Assembly (NCBI GenBank): GCA_017880825.1
Contig: JADGRN010000102.1
Location: 1-5,947 of the forward strand
Origin: Methylophilaceae bacterium
GTDB taxonomy: Bacteria > Pseudomonadota > Gammaproteobacteria > Burkholderiales > Methylophilaceae
DNA length: 5,947 nucleotides
Reading direction: 5' to 3'
Part shown: one piece after another, positions 1-5,947 of the stretch
Position numbering within the stretch: the stretch's first letter is position 1
How the letters are laid out: every line of letters starts with the position of its first letter
Made by a program: the position numbers and the translations under genes
The notes under the pieces: model-generated
Seen by the model: only the letters and a program-made list of their open reading frames with translations
Told to the model about the DNA's origin: nothing
Database searches by the model: none

Positions 1-189
1 TTCCTTTGCCTTGGCCGACAACGCGCTGAGTTGCTCTGACAATGGTTTCACGGCAAAGCTGTCGCAACTTGATTGCAAGCGGCCTGTCAGCGAGCCGTCG
101 TCGATCAACCATTGGCGGTAAGCCCCGCTATTAGCCGGCTTGGCCAGCCATGCAGCATCAGCAGGGAGTTTTTTGGGAACGACTTTCAC
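1..189 (-). CDS. ubiC: Chorismate pyruvate-lyase (UbiC), N-terminal part, cut by window edge
   Basis: Only the first 63 codons are present; the frame is open to the left edge. UbiC converts chorismate to 4-hydroxybenzoate plus pyruvate, the first committed step of ubiquinone synthesis, in the cytoplasm. Visible in the fragment are an early Trp (residue 14), then YRQWLIDDGSLTGRLQ (24-39) and CDSFAVK (42-48). This matches the N-terminal pattern of the family (W-L-x-D-x-x-S-L/M-T-x-R followed by a V-rich strand). The start is GTG: an in-frame TGA lies 5 codons upstream (202-204), and no ATG occurs between that stop and the conserved region. There is no clear Shine-Dalgarno sequence, so translation may depend on coupling to recG, whose stop codon is 24 bp upstream. 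The catalytic part lies outside the window. The assignment rests on recalled family similarity over 63 residues. Confidence 0.85.
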   Translation of the reverse strand, partial: MKVVPKKLPADAAWLAKPANSGAYRQWLIDDGSLTGRLQSSCDSFAVKPLSEQLSALSAKAKE

Positions 190-213
190 GGCGAAATTAT
201 GTCACAGGCTGAC

Positions 214-2250
214 TTAAACTTTGACCAACTCTTGCGACTGGCTCAACCAGCGTTGCAAATGTTGCTCTACCGCCTGAGGATTTTCTTGCAACAACTTGTC
301 TGCCAGCCCAGATGCGGCTTTCAGCAGTGCTGCGTCACGCTCCAAGTCGGCAATCTTGAGCATGGGTACCCCGCTTTGGCGGATACCGAGGAATTCGCCC
401 GGCCCGCGCAAAGCCAAGTCGGCCTTGGCAACCTCAAAACCGTCATTGCTTTCGTAAATGATCTTGAGCCTGGCTCGTGCCGATTTAGACAGCGGATTTT
501 GATACAGCAAAATACAGGCGCTTTTCTCTGAGCCGCGCCCGACACGGCCACGTAACTGGTGTAGCTGAGACAGCCCCATGCGTTCCGCATGTTCAATCAC
601 CATCAGGCTGGCATTCGGCACATCGACGCCCACCTCAATCACGGTCGTTGCCACCAGCAATTGCACTTCTCCCGCAGTAAAGGCAGCCATCACCGCCTGT
701 TTTTCCTTGGGTTTCATGCGGCCGTGTAGCAGCCCCACACGCAGTTCGGGAAAAGATGCCAATAACAAGGCATATGTATCCAGTGCGGTTTGCAGTTGCA
801 AAGCCTCGGACTCCTCTATCAGCGGGCACACCCAGTAAGCCTGACGGCCTTGCTGGCAGGATACTCTTACCCTGATGAGCACCTCGTCGCGGCGCGCATC
901 CGATACCAGTTTGGTGGCGACCGGGCTACGGCCGGGCGGTAATTCGTCGATCACCGACACGTCCAGATCAGCGTAGTAACTCATGGAAAGCGTGCGTGGA
1001 ATCGGCGTCGCGCTCATCATTAGCTGGTGTGGCTGTGTGCCCTTTTGTCGCAAAGCCAGCCGCTGATGCACGCCAAAGCGATGCTGCTCATCAACGATAG
1101 CGAGTCCCAGTTTGGCAAATTGCACCTGCTCCTGAAACAGCGCGTGCGTACCCACGACCAGTTTGGCTGCACCGCTGGCAACCTGCTCTAGCGAGGCTAT
1201 ACGTTCTTTCTTGCCCTGACTGCCGGAAAGCCAAGCGATTTCTATGCCGAGCGGCGCGAGCCAGCCCTGCATTTTTCGATAGTGCTGTTCGGCCAGAATC
1301 TCCGTGGGCGCCATGATGGCCGCCTGCCAACCATTCTCCAGGGCTTGCAAGGCTGCCAGCGTCGCGACGATGGTCTTGCCGCTACCGACATCGCCTTGTA
1401 GCAAGCGCTGCATGGGGTGCGCTTGCGCCAGATCGCGGCTGATTTCAGCGACAACTCTGATTTGGGCGGCGGTCAAGGCAAAAGGCAAGCTTTGCAACAA
1501 TGCCGGCACCAACTGCTTTGAGACTTTGAATGCCGCTGCCCCCAAGCTGCGGCGACGCGCGTAATGGCGCCGCATGGAAAGCTGCTGTGCCAGCAATTCG
1601 TCGAAGGCCAGCCGTCGCCAGGCCGCCGAATCGCGATCCTGCAGGGACTGTAAATTGGTTTCCGGTGACGGATGGTGCAGGGCCAGCAGACTGTCGGCAA
1701 AACTCGGCAGGCCCAGCTTTTCATAGATGGCGGCTGGCAGGATTTCAGCCAGTGCATTTTGCTGCAAAGCCCAGGCGATACATTTACGCAGGGTGGCTTG
1801 CGACAACCCGGCTGTCGTAGGATAGAACGGTGTCAGGGTCTCCACCACCGGCTCCTGCGCACGCACCGCCCGATATTGCGGATGCACCATCTCCCAGCCG
1901 AAAAAACCGCCACGCACTTCGCCAAACACGCGCAATCGGCTGCCGACTTTGAGCGCAGCTATCTGGCTCGGGTAAAAATGCAGAAACCGCAGGCTGAGTT
2001 GACCGCTGGCGTCCTCCAGCCTGCAAATCAGCGCCTTGCGCGGCCGATACTGCACTTCGGCATGGACGATTTCGCCTTCGACTTGCACCTGATCGCCGCT
2101 ACGCAAATCATGAATCGGTGTGATACGGGTTTCGTCGATGTAGCGTAGCGGCAAGTGCAGCAGCAGACTTTGCACATCGAAGATGCCCAGCTTCTGCAAG
2201 CGAGCGAGAACGGGCTTGGTGATACCCCTGTGTTCAGCCAGTGTGATCAA
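214..2250 (-). CDS. recG: ATP-dependent DNA helicase RecG
   Basis: RecG is a superfamily 2 DNA translocase that regresses stalled replication forks and branch-migrates Holliday junctions and R/D-loops. The 678-residue length is close to the roughly 690 usual for the family. The N-terminal region has the typical LLLHLPLRY segment (29-37), followed by the OB-fold wedge (about 50-150). Helicase motifs follow in order: Walker A GDVGSGKT (286-293, Lys292), motif Ia APTEILAEQH (314-323), DEQH box (387-390), SAT (413-415), motif V ATTVIEVGVDVPN (534-546) and motif VI QLHQLRGRVGRG (562-573). The TRG-type translocation segment lies near 600-626. All key residues are present, so the gene looks intact and active. 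The start is TTG: an in-frame TAA lies two codons further upstream (2257-2259), and the next ATG/GTG (Val26) would remove conserved N-terminal sequence. No convincing Shine-Dalgarno is visible, and a REP palindrome lies 21-35 nt upstream of the start. Confidence 0.96.
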   Translation of the reverse strand: MITLAEHRGITKPVLARLQKLGIFDVQSLLLHLPLRYIDETRITPIHDLRSGDQVQVEGEIVHAEVQYRPRKALICRLEDASGQLSLRFLHFYPSQIAALKVGSRLRVFGEVRGGFFGWEMVHPQYRAVRAQEPVVETLTPFYPTTAGLSQATLRKCIAWALQQNALAEILPAAIYEKLGLPSFADSLLALHHPSPETNLQSLQDRDSAAWRRLAFDELLAQQLSMRRHYARRRSLGAAAFKVSKQLVPALLQSLPFALTAAQIRVVAEISRDLAQAHPMQRLLQGDVGSGKTIVATLAALQALENGWQAAIMAPTEILAEQHYRKMQGWLAPLGIEIAWLSGSQGKKERIASLEQVASGAAKLVVGTHALFQEQVQFAKLGLAIVDEQHRFGVHQRLALRQKGTQPHQLMMSATPIPRTLSMSYYADLDVSVIDELPPGRSPVATKLVSDARRDEVLIRVRVSCQQGRQAYWVCPLIEESEALQLQTALDTYALLLASFPELRVGLLHGRMKPKEKQAVMAAFTAGEVQLLVATTVIEVGVDVPNASLMVIEHAERMGLSQLHQLRGRVGRGSEKSACILLYQNPLSKSARARLKIIYESNDGFEVAKADLALRGPGEFLGIRQSGVPMLKIADLERDAALLKAASGLADKLLQENPQAVEQHLQRWLSQSQELVKV

Positions 2251-2259
2251 GATTTTTTA

Positions 2260-2291
2260 GCCCGATGATCGCGCAGAATCTGCGCTCCTAC
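2260..2291 (-). repeat. REP unit, recG-proximal copy
   Basis: Read on the minus strand, the unit is GTAGGAG, then CGCAGATTCTGCG, then CGATC, with a further ATCGGGC tail. The palindrome occupies 2271-2285. Compared with its partner, the first two stem base pairs are swapped (GC to CG) on both sides, so the stem stays perfect. Its tail ends 9 bp before the recG TTG start, so it lies inside the likely translation-initiation region of recG. The right-hand limit is set by the GTAG head; the tail limit is approximate. Confidence 0.78.
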
Positions 2292-2303
2292 CCAAATCAG
2301 TTC

Positions 2304-2328
2304 GTAGGAGGCCAGATTCTGGCCGATA
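2304..2328 (+). repeat. REP unit, ridA-proximal copy
   Basis: The unit reads GTAGGAG, then GCCAGATTCTGGC, then CGATA. The 15-bp palindrome (2310-2324) has 7-bp arms around one central base. The unit directly abuts the ridA stop codon (TAG, complement of 2329-2331), leaving no spacer between the gene and the repeat. It matches the opposite-strand copy at 20 of 25 positions. Confidence 0.78.
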
Positions 2329-2709
2329 CTATTGAAGCACCATCACGCCGTCGGCTTCCACCAGCGCGCCTCTGGGTAGGGAAGCCACACCCACCGCGGC
2401 ACGCGCCGGGTAAGGCTGTTTGAAGTACTCGCTCATAATCGTATTCACCAGCGCGAAGTGCGATAAATCCGTGAGAAAGACATTGAGCTTGACCACCTCA
2501 GCCAGCGAGCCGCCCGCTGCCTGCGCTACCGCGGCCAGGTTGTTGAAAACACGATGTACCTGGTTTTCGATACCTTCCACCAACTGCATGCTGACTGGAT
2601 CCAGGCCGATCTGGCCGGATAAATAGACCGTCTCATTCACTTTGACCGCCTGCGAATAGGTGCCGATGGCCTGGGGTGCGCCATCGCTATGGATGATATG
2701 CTTTGCCAT
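2329..2709 (-). CDS. ridA: RidA family reactive enamine/imine deaminase
   Basis: RidA (YjgF/YER057c/UK114) is a small cytoplasmic protein, trimeric in the family. It hydrolyses 2-aminoacrylate and related enamine/imine intermediates released by PLP enzymes such as threonine/serine dehydratase, protecting other PLP enzymes. The 126-residue length is typical. Family features visible are GTYSQAV (16-22, with the conserved Tyr18), LSGQIGLDP (30-38), NVFLTDL (76-82), VNTIMSEYF (88-96) and the PAR motif with the essential Arg103. An acidic residue (Glu118) closes the active-site segment. The Cys often seen after the essential Arg is Ala here, which is tolerated in the family. The ATG start is supported by an AGGGA ribosome-binding site 6 nt upstream. 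The gene lies 36 bp after spoT and occupies the position of trmH in the E. coli operon. ridA is a common neighbour of spoT in other gammaproteobacteria and betaproteobacteria (recalled, not checked). Confidence 0.94.
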   Translation of the reverse strand: MAKHIIHSDGAPQAIGTYSQAVKVNETVYLSGQIGLDPVSMQLVEGIENQVHRVFNNLAAVAQAAGGSLAEVVKLNVFLTDLSHFALVNTIMSEYFKQPYPARAAVGVASLPRGALVEADGVMVLQ

Positions 2710-2715
2710 GTGTTT

Positions 2716-2720
2716 TCCCT
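2716..2720 (-). promoter_or_regulatory. Ribosome-binding site of ridA
   Basis: AGGGA on the minus strand lies 6 nt before the ridA ATG. It is a good match to the anti-Shine-Dalgarno sequence and fixes the start at the first Met of [10 protein letters not shown]. Confidence 0.7.
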
Positions 2721-2745
2721 GAATAACCGAATTAAACCTTGCTAA

Positions 2746-4968
2746 CTATTGAGCCCGCTGTTCTGAACCCGAGCCTTTGACGCGATTGATTCTGACCACA
2801 TCGGGAATCTTGCGCAGGCCACGCATCAGGGCTGCCAGATGCACGCGGTTTTCCACCTGCACGGTGAAGTGCATATTGGTGTAAACGCTGTCGTCCGACT
2901 CTTCCATGCTGACATTATCGATATTGGAACCGGCATCGGCAATCGCCGCTGCAATCTTGGCCAGCATGCCGGGCTGATTGGCGGCAGCCAGCTTGAGATT
3001 GACCTTGAACAGGCGCTTGGTTTCAGGATCCCATTCCACATCCAGCCATTTGTCCGGATCAAGACGGAATTTACGGATGGCCGGGCAATCGTGGGTATGA
3101 ATCACCAGCCCCTTGTCCTTGTTGATGAAGCCGAGAATCGGATCGCCCGGGATTGGTCGGCAACATTGCGCAAACTGCACCGCCATACCCTCGGTGCCAC
3201 GAATGGTAATCCTGTCGAGCACTTTGCCGGTCAGCTTGGCGCCACGTTCAGTTGTACCTCCTGCCATCGCCAGCAACTGGTGCGCCACCATGACGTTGAG
3301 CCGTTTGCCGAGGCCGATATCGGTGAGAATTTCTTCTTTGCTGTTGACCCCGTAATCACGCATCAGTTTCTGCCAGTGCGATTCATCTATCGCTGCCGGA
3401 TCGGCATGCAGGGCGCGCAGCGCCTGATTCAGCAGGCGCCCGCCCAGATGCGCCGATTCTGTTGACTGCATGGATTTGAGGAAATGCCGGATGTGCGCGC
3501 GCGCCTTGCCGGACACCACATAATTGAGCCATGCCGGATTGGGTTTGGCATGCACTGCGGTGATAATTTCCACGTGGTCGCCGTTGTGCAGTTCGGTTCT
3601 CAGTGGCGCCAGTTCGTGATTGATCTTGACCGCTACGCAGCGATTACCGATAGCGGTATGCACGGCGTAGGCAAAATCCACCCCGGTCGCACCCTTGGAC
3701 AGCGCCATGATTTTGCCTTTGGGCGTGAATACATAGACCTCATCCGGGAATAAATCCACCTTGAAATGTTCCAGGAACTCCAGCGAATCACTGCTCTCAC
3801 TCTGGATATCAAGCAAACGCTGCAGCCATTGATGGGTCTGCTGCTGCAAGGCGGTCAAGTGAGCGTCCGTGATCTTGTAGAGCCAGTGCGAGGCCACACC
3901 TGCTTCGGCAATGTTGTGCATCTCACGGCTGCGCAACTGCACTTCGATCGGCGTACCGAACGGGCCGAACAACGTGGTGTGCAGCGACTGGTAGCCATTG
4001 GCTTTGGGGATGGCGATGTAATCTTTGAACTTACCCGGAATCGGCTTGTAAAGGCCATGCAGAGTGCCTAGCGCCAGATAGCAGGTGGGCAGGTCTTTGA
4101 CGATGATGCGAAAGCCGTAAATATCGTAAATTTGTGAAAAACTACCCGCTTTGCCGGATATTTTTTTATAGATGCTGTAAAGATGTTTTTCACGCCCGGT
4201 GACGTCTGCTTCAATATGTGCATCCTGCAGGCGTTGCTTGATGGCCTCGAGAATTTTTCCCACGACCTCCTTGCGATTGCCGCGTGCCGCCTTGACGGCT
4301 TTTGCCAGCACCCGATAGCGCATGGGGTACAGATGCTTAAAGCTGAGGTCTTCCAGCTCCTGGAAGATAGCATTCAGTCCCAGCCGATTGGCGATGGGCG
4401 CATAAATTTCCAGTGTTTCGCGTGCAATACGACGGCGTTTTTCCGGCGCCATCACTTCCAGTGTGTTCATATTATGCAGGCGATCGGCCAGCTTGACCAG
4501 AATCACCCGCACATCCTGCGACATCGCCAATAACATCTTGCGGAAATTTTCCGCCTGTGCTTGCGTCGCGCTCTGAAATTCGATTCTATCGAGCTTGGAC
4601 AAGCCATCCACCAGCTCGGCCACTTGCTTGCCGAATAGCTTGCTGATCTGCTGCTTGGTGGTACCGGTATCCTCGACCACATCATGCAGCAAAGCTGCAA
4701 CCAGTGTAGGCGTGTCAAGGTGCAGCTCGGCCAGAATGCCGGCCACGGCAACCGGATGGGAAATATAGGGTTCGCCGCTTTTGCGCATTTGTCCCTCATG
4801 CGCAGCAGCACTGAAGCGATAAGCCGCCCACACCTGCTCAATGTCTTCGGGTTTGAGGTATTGCTTGAGACGCAGGCTAAGCTGCGAATCCTCGCTGTCG
4901 GCTGGCAGCAAGGGAGGTGACGATGGTTTTACAGACTCCGTCGGGCGCTTTGTGGCGGCCTTGGACAT
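2746..4968 (-). CDS. spoT: Bifunctional (p)ppGpp synthetase/hydrolase, RelA/SpoT family
   Basis: This enzyme makes (p)ppGpp from ATP plus GDP/GTP and hydrolyses it again, setting the stringent response. Its 740 residues carry the full long-RSH architecture. An N-terminal Ser/Pro-rich low-complexity tail (1-30) comes first. The HD hydrolase domain (about 50-195) has His71, the HDVVED signature (95-100) and Asp162 in KLADRLHNM. The synthetase domain (about 225-365) has Asp282 in YDIYGFR, GKFKD (312-316), NGYQSLH (324-330) and Glu342 in IEVQLRS. The TGS domain spans about 404-470. A helical region follows, then the zinc-finger/RIS domain with Cys602-Cys603, His624, His626 and Cys628. A C-terminal ACT domain spans about 653-735. 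The intact HDxxED box and the basic xFKD synthetase motif indicate a bifunctional SpoT/Rel type, not a synthetase-only RelA. E. coli SpoT is about 702 residues; most of the difference is the N-terminal tail. The ATG follows a weak GGTGA and lies 20 bp after rpoZ. Confidence 0.96.
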   Translation of the reverse strand: MSKAATKRPTESVKPSSPPLLPADSEDSQLSLRLKQYLKPEDIEQVWAAYRFSAAAHEGQMRKSGEPYISHPVAVAGILAELHLDTPTLVAALLHDVVEDTGTTKQQISKLFGKQVAELVDGLSKLDRIEFQSATQAQAENFRKMLLAMSQDVRVILVKLADRLHNMNTLEVMAPEKRRRIARETLEIYAPIANRLGLNAIFQELEDLSFKHLYPMRYRVLAKAVKAARGNRKEVVGKILEAIKQRLQDAHIEADVTGREKHLYSIYKKISGKAGSFSQIYDIYGFRIIVKDLPTCYLALGTLHGLYKPIPGKFKDYIAIPKANGYQSLHTTLFGPFGTPIEVQLRSREMHNIAEAGVASHWLYKITDAHLTALQQQTHQWLQRLLDIQSESSDSLEFLEHFKVDLFPDEVYVFTPKGKIMALSKGATGVDFAYAVHTAIGNRCVAVKINHELAPLRTELHNGDHVEIITAVHAKPNPAWLNYVVSGKARAHIRHFLKSMQSTESAHLGGRLLNQALRALHADPAAIDESHWQKLMRDYGVNSKEEILTDIGLGKRLNVMVAHQLLAMAGGTTERGAKLTGKVLDRITIRGTEGMAVQFAQCCRPIPGDPILGFINKDKGLVIHTHDCPAIRKFRLDPDKWLDVEWDPETKRLFKVNLKLAAANQPGMLAKIAAAIADAGSNIDNVSMEESDDSVYTNMHFTVQVENRVHLAALMRGLRKIPDVVRINRVKGSGSEQRAQ

Positions 4969-4988
4969 AACATCACCGAGAGCAAAGC

Positions 4989-5201
4989 TTACGCCTGGCC
5001 GCGGTTTAGAATCTCCAGGCCCACCTTGCCGGCCGCGATTTCACGCAGAGCAAGCACCGTGGGCTTGTCTTTTTGGCCATGCGTGCTGACCAACGGTTCG
5101 GCGCCATTAGCCAGCTGGCGCGCGCGATAAGCCGCGACCAAAGTTAATTGAAAACGGTTGGGGATCTTATCCAGACAATCATCTACAGTGATACGTGCCA
5201 T
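4989..5201 (-). CDS. rpoZ: DNA-directed RNA polymerase omega subunit
   Basis: Omega binds beta-prime, aids assembly of RNA polymerase and, in E. coli, forms ppGpp binding site 1 with beta-prime. The sequence opens with [19 protein letters not shown] and continues with [13 protein letters not shown] (21-33) and [14 protein letters not shown] (48-61), the conserved omega core. The N-terminal M-A-R-[IV]-T segment, which contacts ppGpp in E. coli, is retained. At 70 residues it lacks the long acidic/Gln-rich tail of the 91-residue E. coli protein; short forms are common in betaproteobacteria. The ATG is supported by GGAGA 8 nt upstream. It sits 27 bp after gmk and 20 bp before spoT, the standard gmk-rpoZ-spoT arrangement. 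Confidence 0.96.
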   Translation of the reverse strand: MARITVDDCLDKIPNRFQLTLVAAYRARQLANGAEPLVSTHGQKDKPTVLALREIAAGKVGLEILNRGQA

Positions 5202-5209
5202 TTGCCAGT

Positions 5210-5214
5210 TCTCC
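5210..5214 (-). promoter_or_regulatory. Ribosome-binding site of rpoZ
   Basis: GGAGA on the minus strand lies 8 nt before the rpoZ ATG, within the 27-bp gmk-rpoZ gap. It supports translation from MARITV. Confidence 0.7.
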
Positions 5215-5228
5215 AGAGTAAATACAGA

Positions 5229-5843
5229 TTACATCAATTTTTGCAGCAGTTCCTGATGCCGCCAAAGTTGCTTGTCACGGCGCAGACGCTGAGTGCGAAT
5301 GACGGCAAGTAAATCTTCCACCGCCACCTCAAATAGGTCATTGATTATAACATAGTCAAATTCGGCGACGTGGCTCATCTCCTCACGCGCCGCCGCTAGC
5401 CGCCGCGCGATGACTTGTGCACTGTCCTGCCCACGCTGGTGCAGACGGCGGTCCAGCGCCTTGATGGAGGGCGGCAGTATGAAAATGCCGATGGCTTGCG
5501 GATAGAGGCTGCGTACCTGCGCCGCGCCCTGCCAGTCAATTTCCAGCAGCAAATCATCTCCGGCCTGCAAGGTAGTATCCACGCAGGTTTGCGCGGTGCC
5601 GTAATGTGCACCATGGACTTCCGCACTTTCCAGAAACTCACCGTCGCGCAACATATGCAAAAAGCGCGCTTCATCGACAAAGTGATAATCCACGCCATCC
5701 ACCTCACCCGGCCGCGGCGATCGGGTAGTGTAAGAAACGGACCGCTTGAGTTGCGTGTCTGCGGCCAGCAACGCCCGCACCAAGCTGGTTTTACCAGCGC
5801 CGGAGGCCGCCGTAATGATAAAAAGATTACCCGCAATAGTCAT
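5229..5843 (-). CDS. gmk: Guanylate kinase
   Basis: Gmk phosphorylates GMP to GDP with ATP, an essential cytoplasmic step of guanine nucleotide synthesis and salvage. The 204-residue length matches the family. The P-loop is ASGAGKT (13-19, Lys18). The GMP-binding segment is SVSYTTRSPRPGEVDGVDYHF (35-55), with the invariant Ser, Arg41, Arg44 and Tyr53. LEIDWQGA (100-107) is the conserved segment after the GMP site. The Arg-rich LID lies near 132-148 (RRLHQRG and ARRL), and FDYVIIND (162-169) is the typical C-terminal motif. The ATG is the only possible start nearby, since an in-frame TAA lies four codons upstream. The Shine-Dalgarno is weak (AGAG, 11 nt away). The gene lies 63 bp after yicC and starts the gmk-rpoZ-spoT run. 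It supplies the GDP that SpoT uses. Confidence 0.97.
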   Translation of the reverse strand: MTIAGNLFIITAASGAGKTSLVRALLAADTQLKRSVSYTTRSPRPGEVDGVDYHFVDEARFLHMLRDGEFLESAEVHGAHYGTAQTCVDTTLQAGDDLLLEIDWQGAAQVRSLYPQAIGIFILPPSIKALDRRLHQRGQDSAQVIARRLAAAREEMSHVAEFDYVIINDLFEVAVEDLLAVIRTQRLRRDKQLWRHQELLQKLM

Positions 5844-5863
5844 GATTTAATTTACTCTAAACC

Positions 5864-5903
5864 CATGCAAAACACCCGAACGATGGCAAAAGGGGGTTGC
5901 ATG
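5864..5903. repeat. 7-bp inverted repeat between yicC and gmk
   Basis: CATGCAA at 5864-5870 is the inverse of TTGCATG at 5897-5903, with a 26-bp spacer that also contains a C-run facing a G-run able to extend the stem. It lies in the 63-bp yicC-gmk gap, where a gmk promoter or leader would be expected. No U tract follows on the transcribed strand, so a terminator is not supported. It may be an operator, an RNA leader structure or chance; I cannot tell which. Confidence 0.35.
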
Positions 5904-5906
5904 ACA

Positions 5907-5947
5907 TTACTCGATATTCTGGATTTGTTCGCGCATCTGCTCGATCA
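5907..5947 (-). CDS. yicC: YicC family protein, last 12 codons, cut by window edge
   Basis: Only the C-terminal end is present: IEQMREQIQNIE followed by TAA. This tail is almost invariant in YicC proteins (recalled from E. coli YicC). The gene's position directly upstream of gmk is a common proteobacterial arrangement. YicC of E. coli has been described as an endoribonuclease. With 12 residues the call rests on the distinctive tail plus synteny. Confidence 0.75.
   Translation of the reverse strand, partial: IEQMREQIQNIE

Larger units (their letters stand above)
2260..2328. repeat. Inverted pair of REP palindromes (REPIN-like element)
   Basis: This element fills nearly all of the 78-bp ridA-recG gap. 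Two copies of a short unit face away from each other, with their GTAGGAG heads inward and 12 bp (2292-2303) between them. Each unit has the GTAG-type head followed by a perfect 15-bp palindrome with a 1-bp centre. The 25-nt units can also pair with each other as one long hairpin, with 20 of 25 positions matching. A GTAG head followed by an imperfect palindrome is the established hallmark of REP sequences mobilised by RAYT (TnpA_REP) transposases, and inverted doublets are known as REPINs or BIMEs. No RAYT gene is in the window, so family membership is inferred. In RNA the element would be highly structured between ridA and recG. It is not an intrinsic terminator, because on the transcribed strand it is followed by A residues rather than a U tract. 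Confidence 0.8.

Noticed and set aside
73..531. 152-codon open frame on the plus strand
   Set aside because: It is antisense to the ubiC start, the recG-ubiC gap and the recG 3' end, and is explained as a shadow frame.
1672..2148. 158-codon open frame on the plus strand
   Set aside because: It is antisense to the conserved N-terminal part of recG and has no family resemblance or ribosome-binding site of note.
2251..2328. Intrinsic terminator between ridA and recG
   Set aside because: The stems are strong, but on the transcribed strand the sequence after them is a run of A, not U.
2839..3465. 208-codon open frame on the plus strand
   Set aside because: It lies wholly antisense to the well-supported spoT C-terminal half, has no recognisable domain, and mirrors the codon pattern of the real gene.
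5786..5809. Unusual Gmk P-loop with Ala in place of the first Gly
   Set aside because: E. coli Gmk also has Ala at that position (APSGAGKS), so this is normal family variation.
5844..5906. Sigma-70 promoter upstream of gmk
   Set aside because: TTGC-type -35 candidates exist, but none has an acceptable -10 hexamer at 16-18 bp, so no promoter is annotated.
1..5947. Hidden defence, toxin-antitoxin, phage or CRISPR system
   Set aside because: All coding capacity is accounted for by seven housekeeping genes, gaps are 78 bp or less, and no direct-repeat array, integrase or tRNA was seen.

Overview
The window is a chromosomal housekeeping segment from a proteobacterium, most likely a betaproteobacterium of the Nitrosomonadales/Methylophilales kind. 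This placement is inferred from protein similarity recalled from memory, the short 70-residue omega subunit, and the gene order yicC-gmk-rpoZ-spoT-ridA-recG-ubiC. No database search was possible. All genes lie on the minus strand and are read from the right edge to the left. Coding density is very high, and the largest gap between genes is 78 bp.

In transcription order the layout is as follows. The last 12 codons of yicC sit at the right edge, followed by a 63-bp gap. Then come gmk (guanylate kinase), a 27-bp gap, rpoZ (RNA polymerase omega), a 20-bp gap, spoT (bifunctional ppGpp synthetase/hydrolase), a 36-bp gap and ridA (enamine/imine deaminase). A 78-bp gap follows, filled almost entirely by two inverted REP-type palindromes. 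Next is recG (branch-migration helicase, TTG start), a 24-bp gap, and the first 63 codons of ubiC (chorismate pyruvate-lyase, GTG start), which runs off the left edge.

The spacing and shared orientation suggest one operon, comparable to gmk-rpoZ-spoT-trmH-recG of E. coli but with ridA where E. coli has trmH. Functionally, Gmk feeds GDP/GTP pools. SpoT makes and destroys ppGpp from GDP/GTP, and omega forms part of one ppGpp site on RNA polymerase. RidA removes reactive enamines produced by amino-acid metabolism. RecG handles stalled forks, and UbiC commits chorismate to ubiquinone.

I found no phage, CRISPR, toxin, defence or other undescribed system. The only real non-gene structure is the REP pair (a REPIN-like element) between ridA and recG. 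Its two copies differ by compensatory changes that keep each stem paired. A weaker 7-bp inverted repeat lies upstream of gmk.
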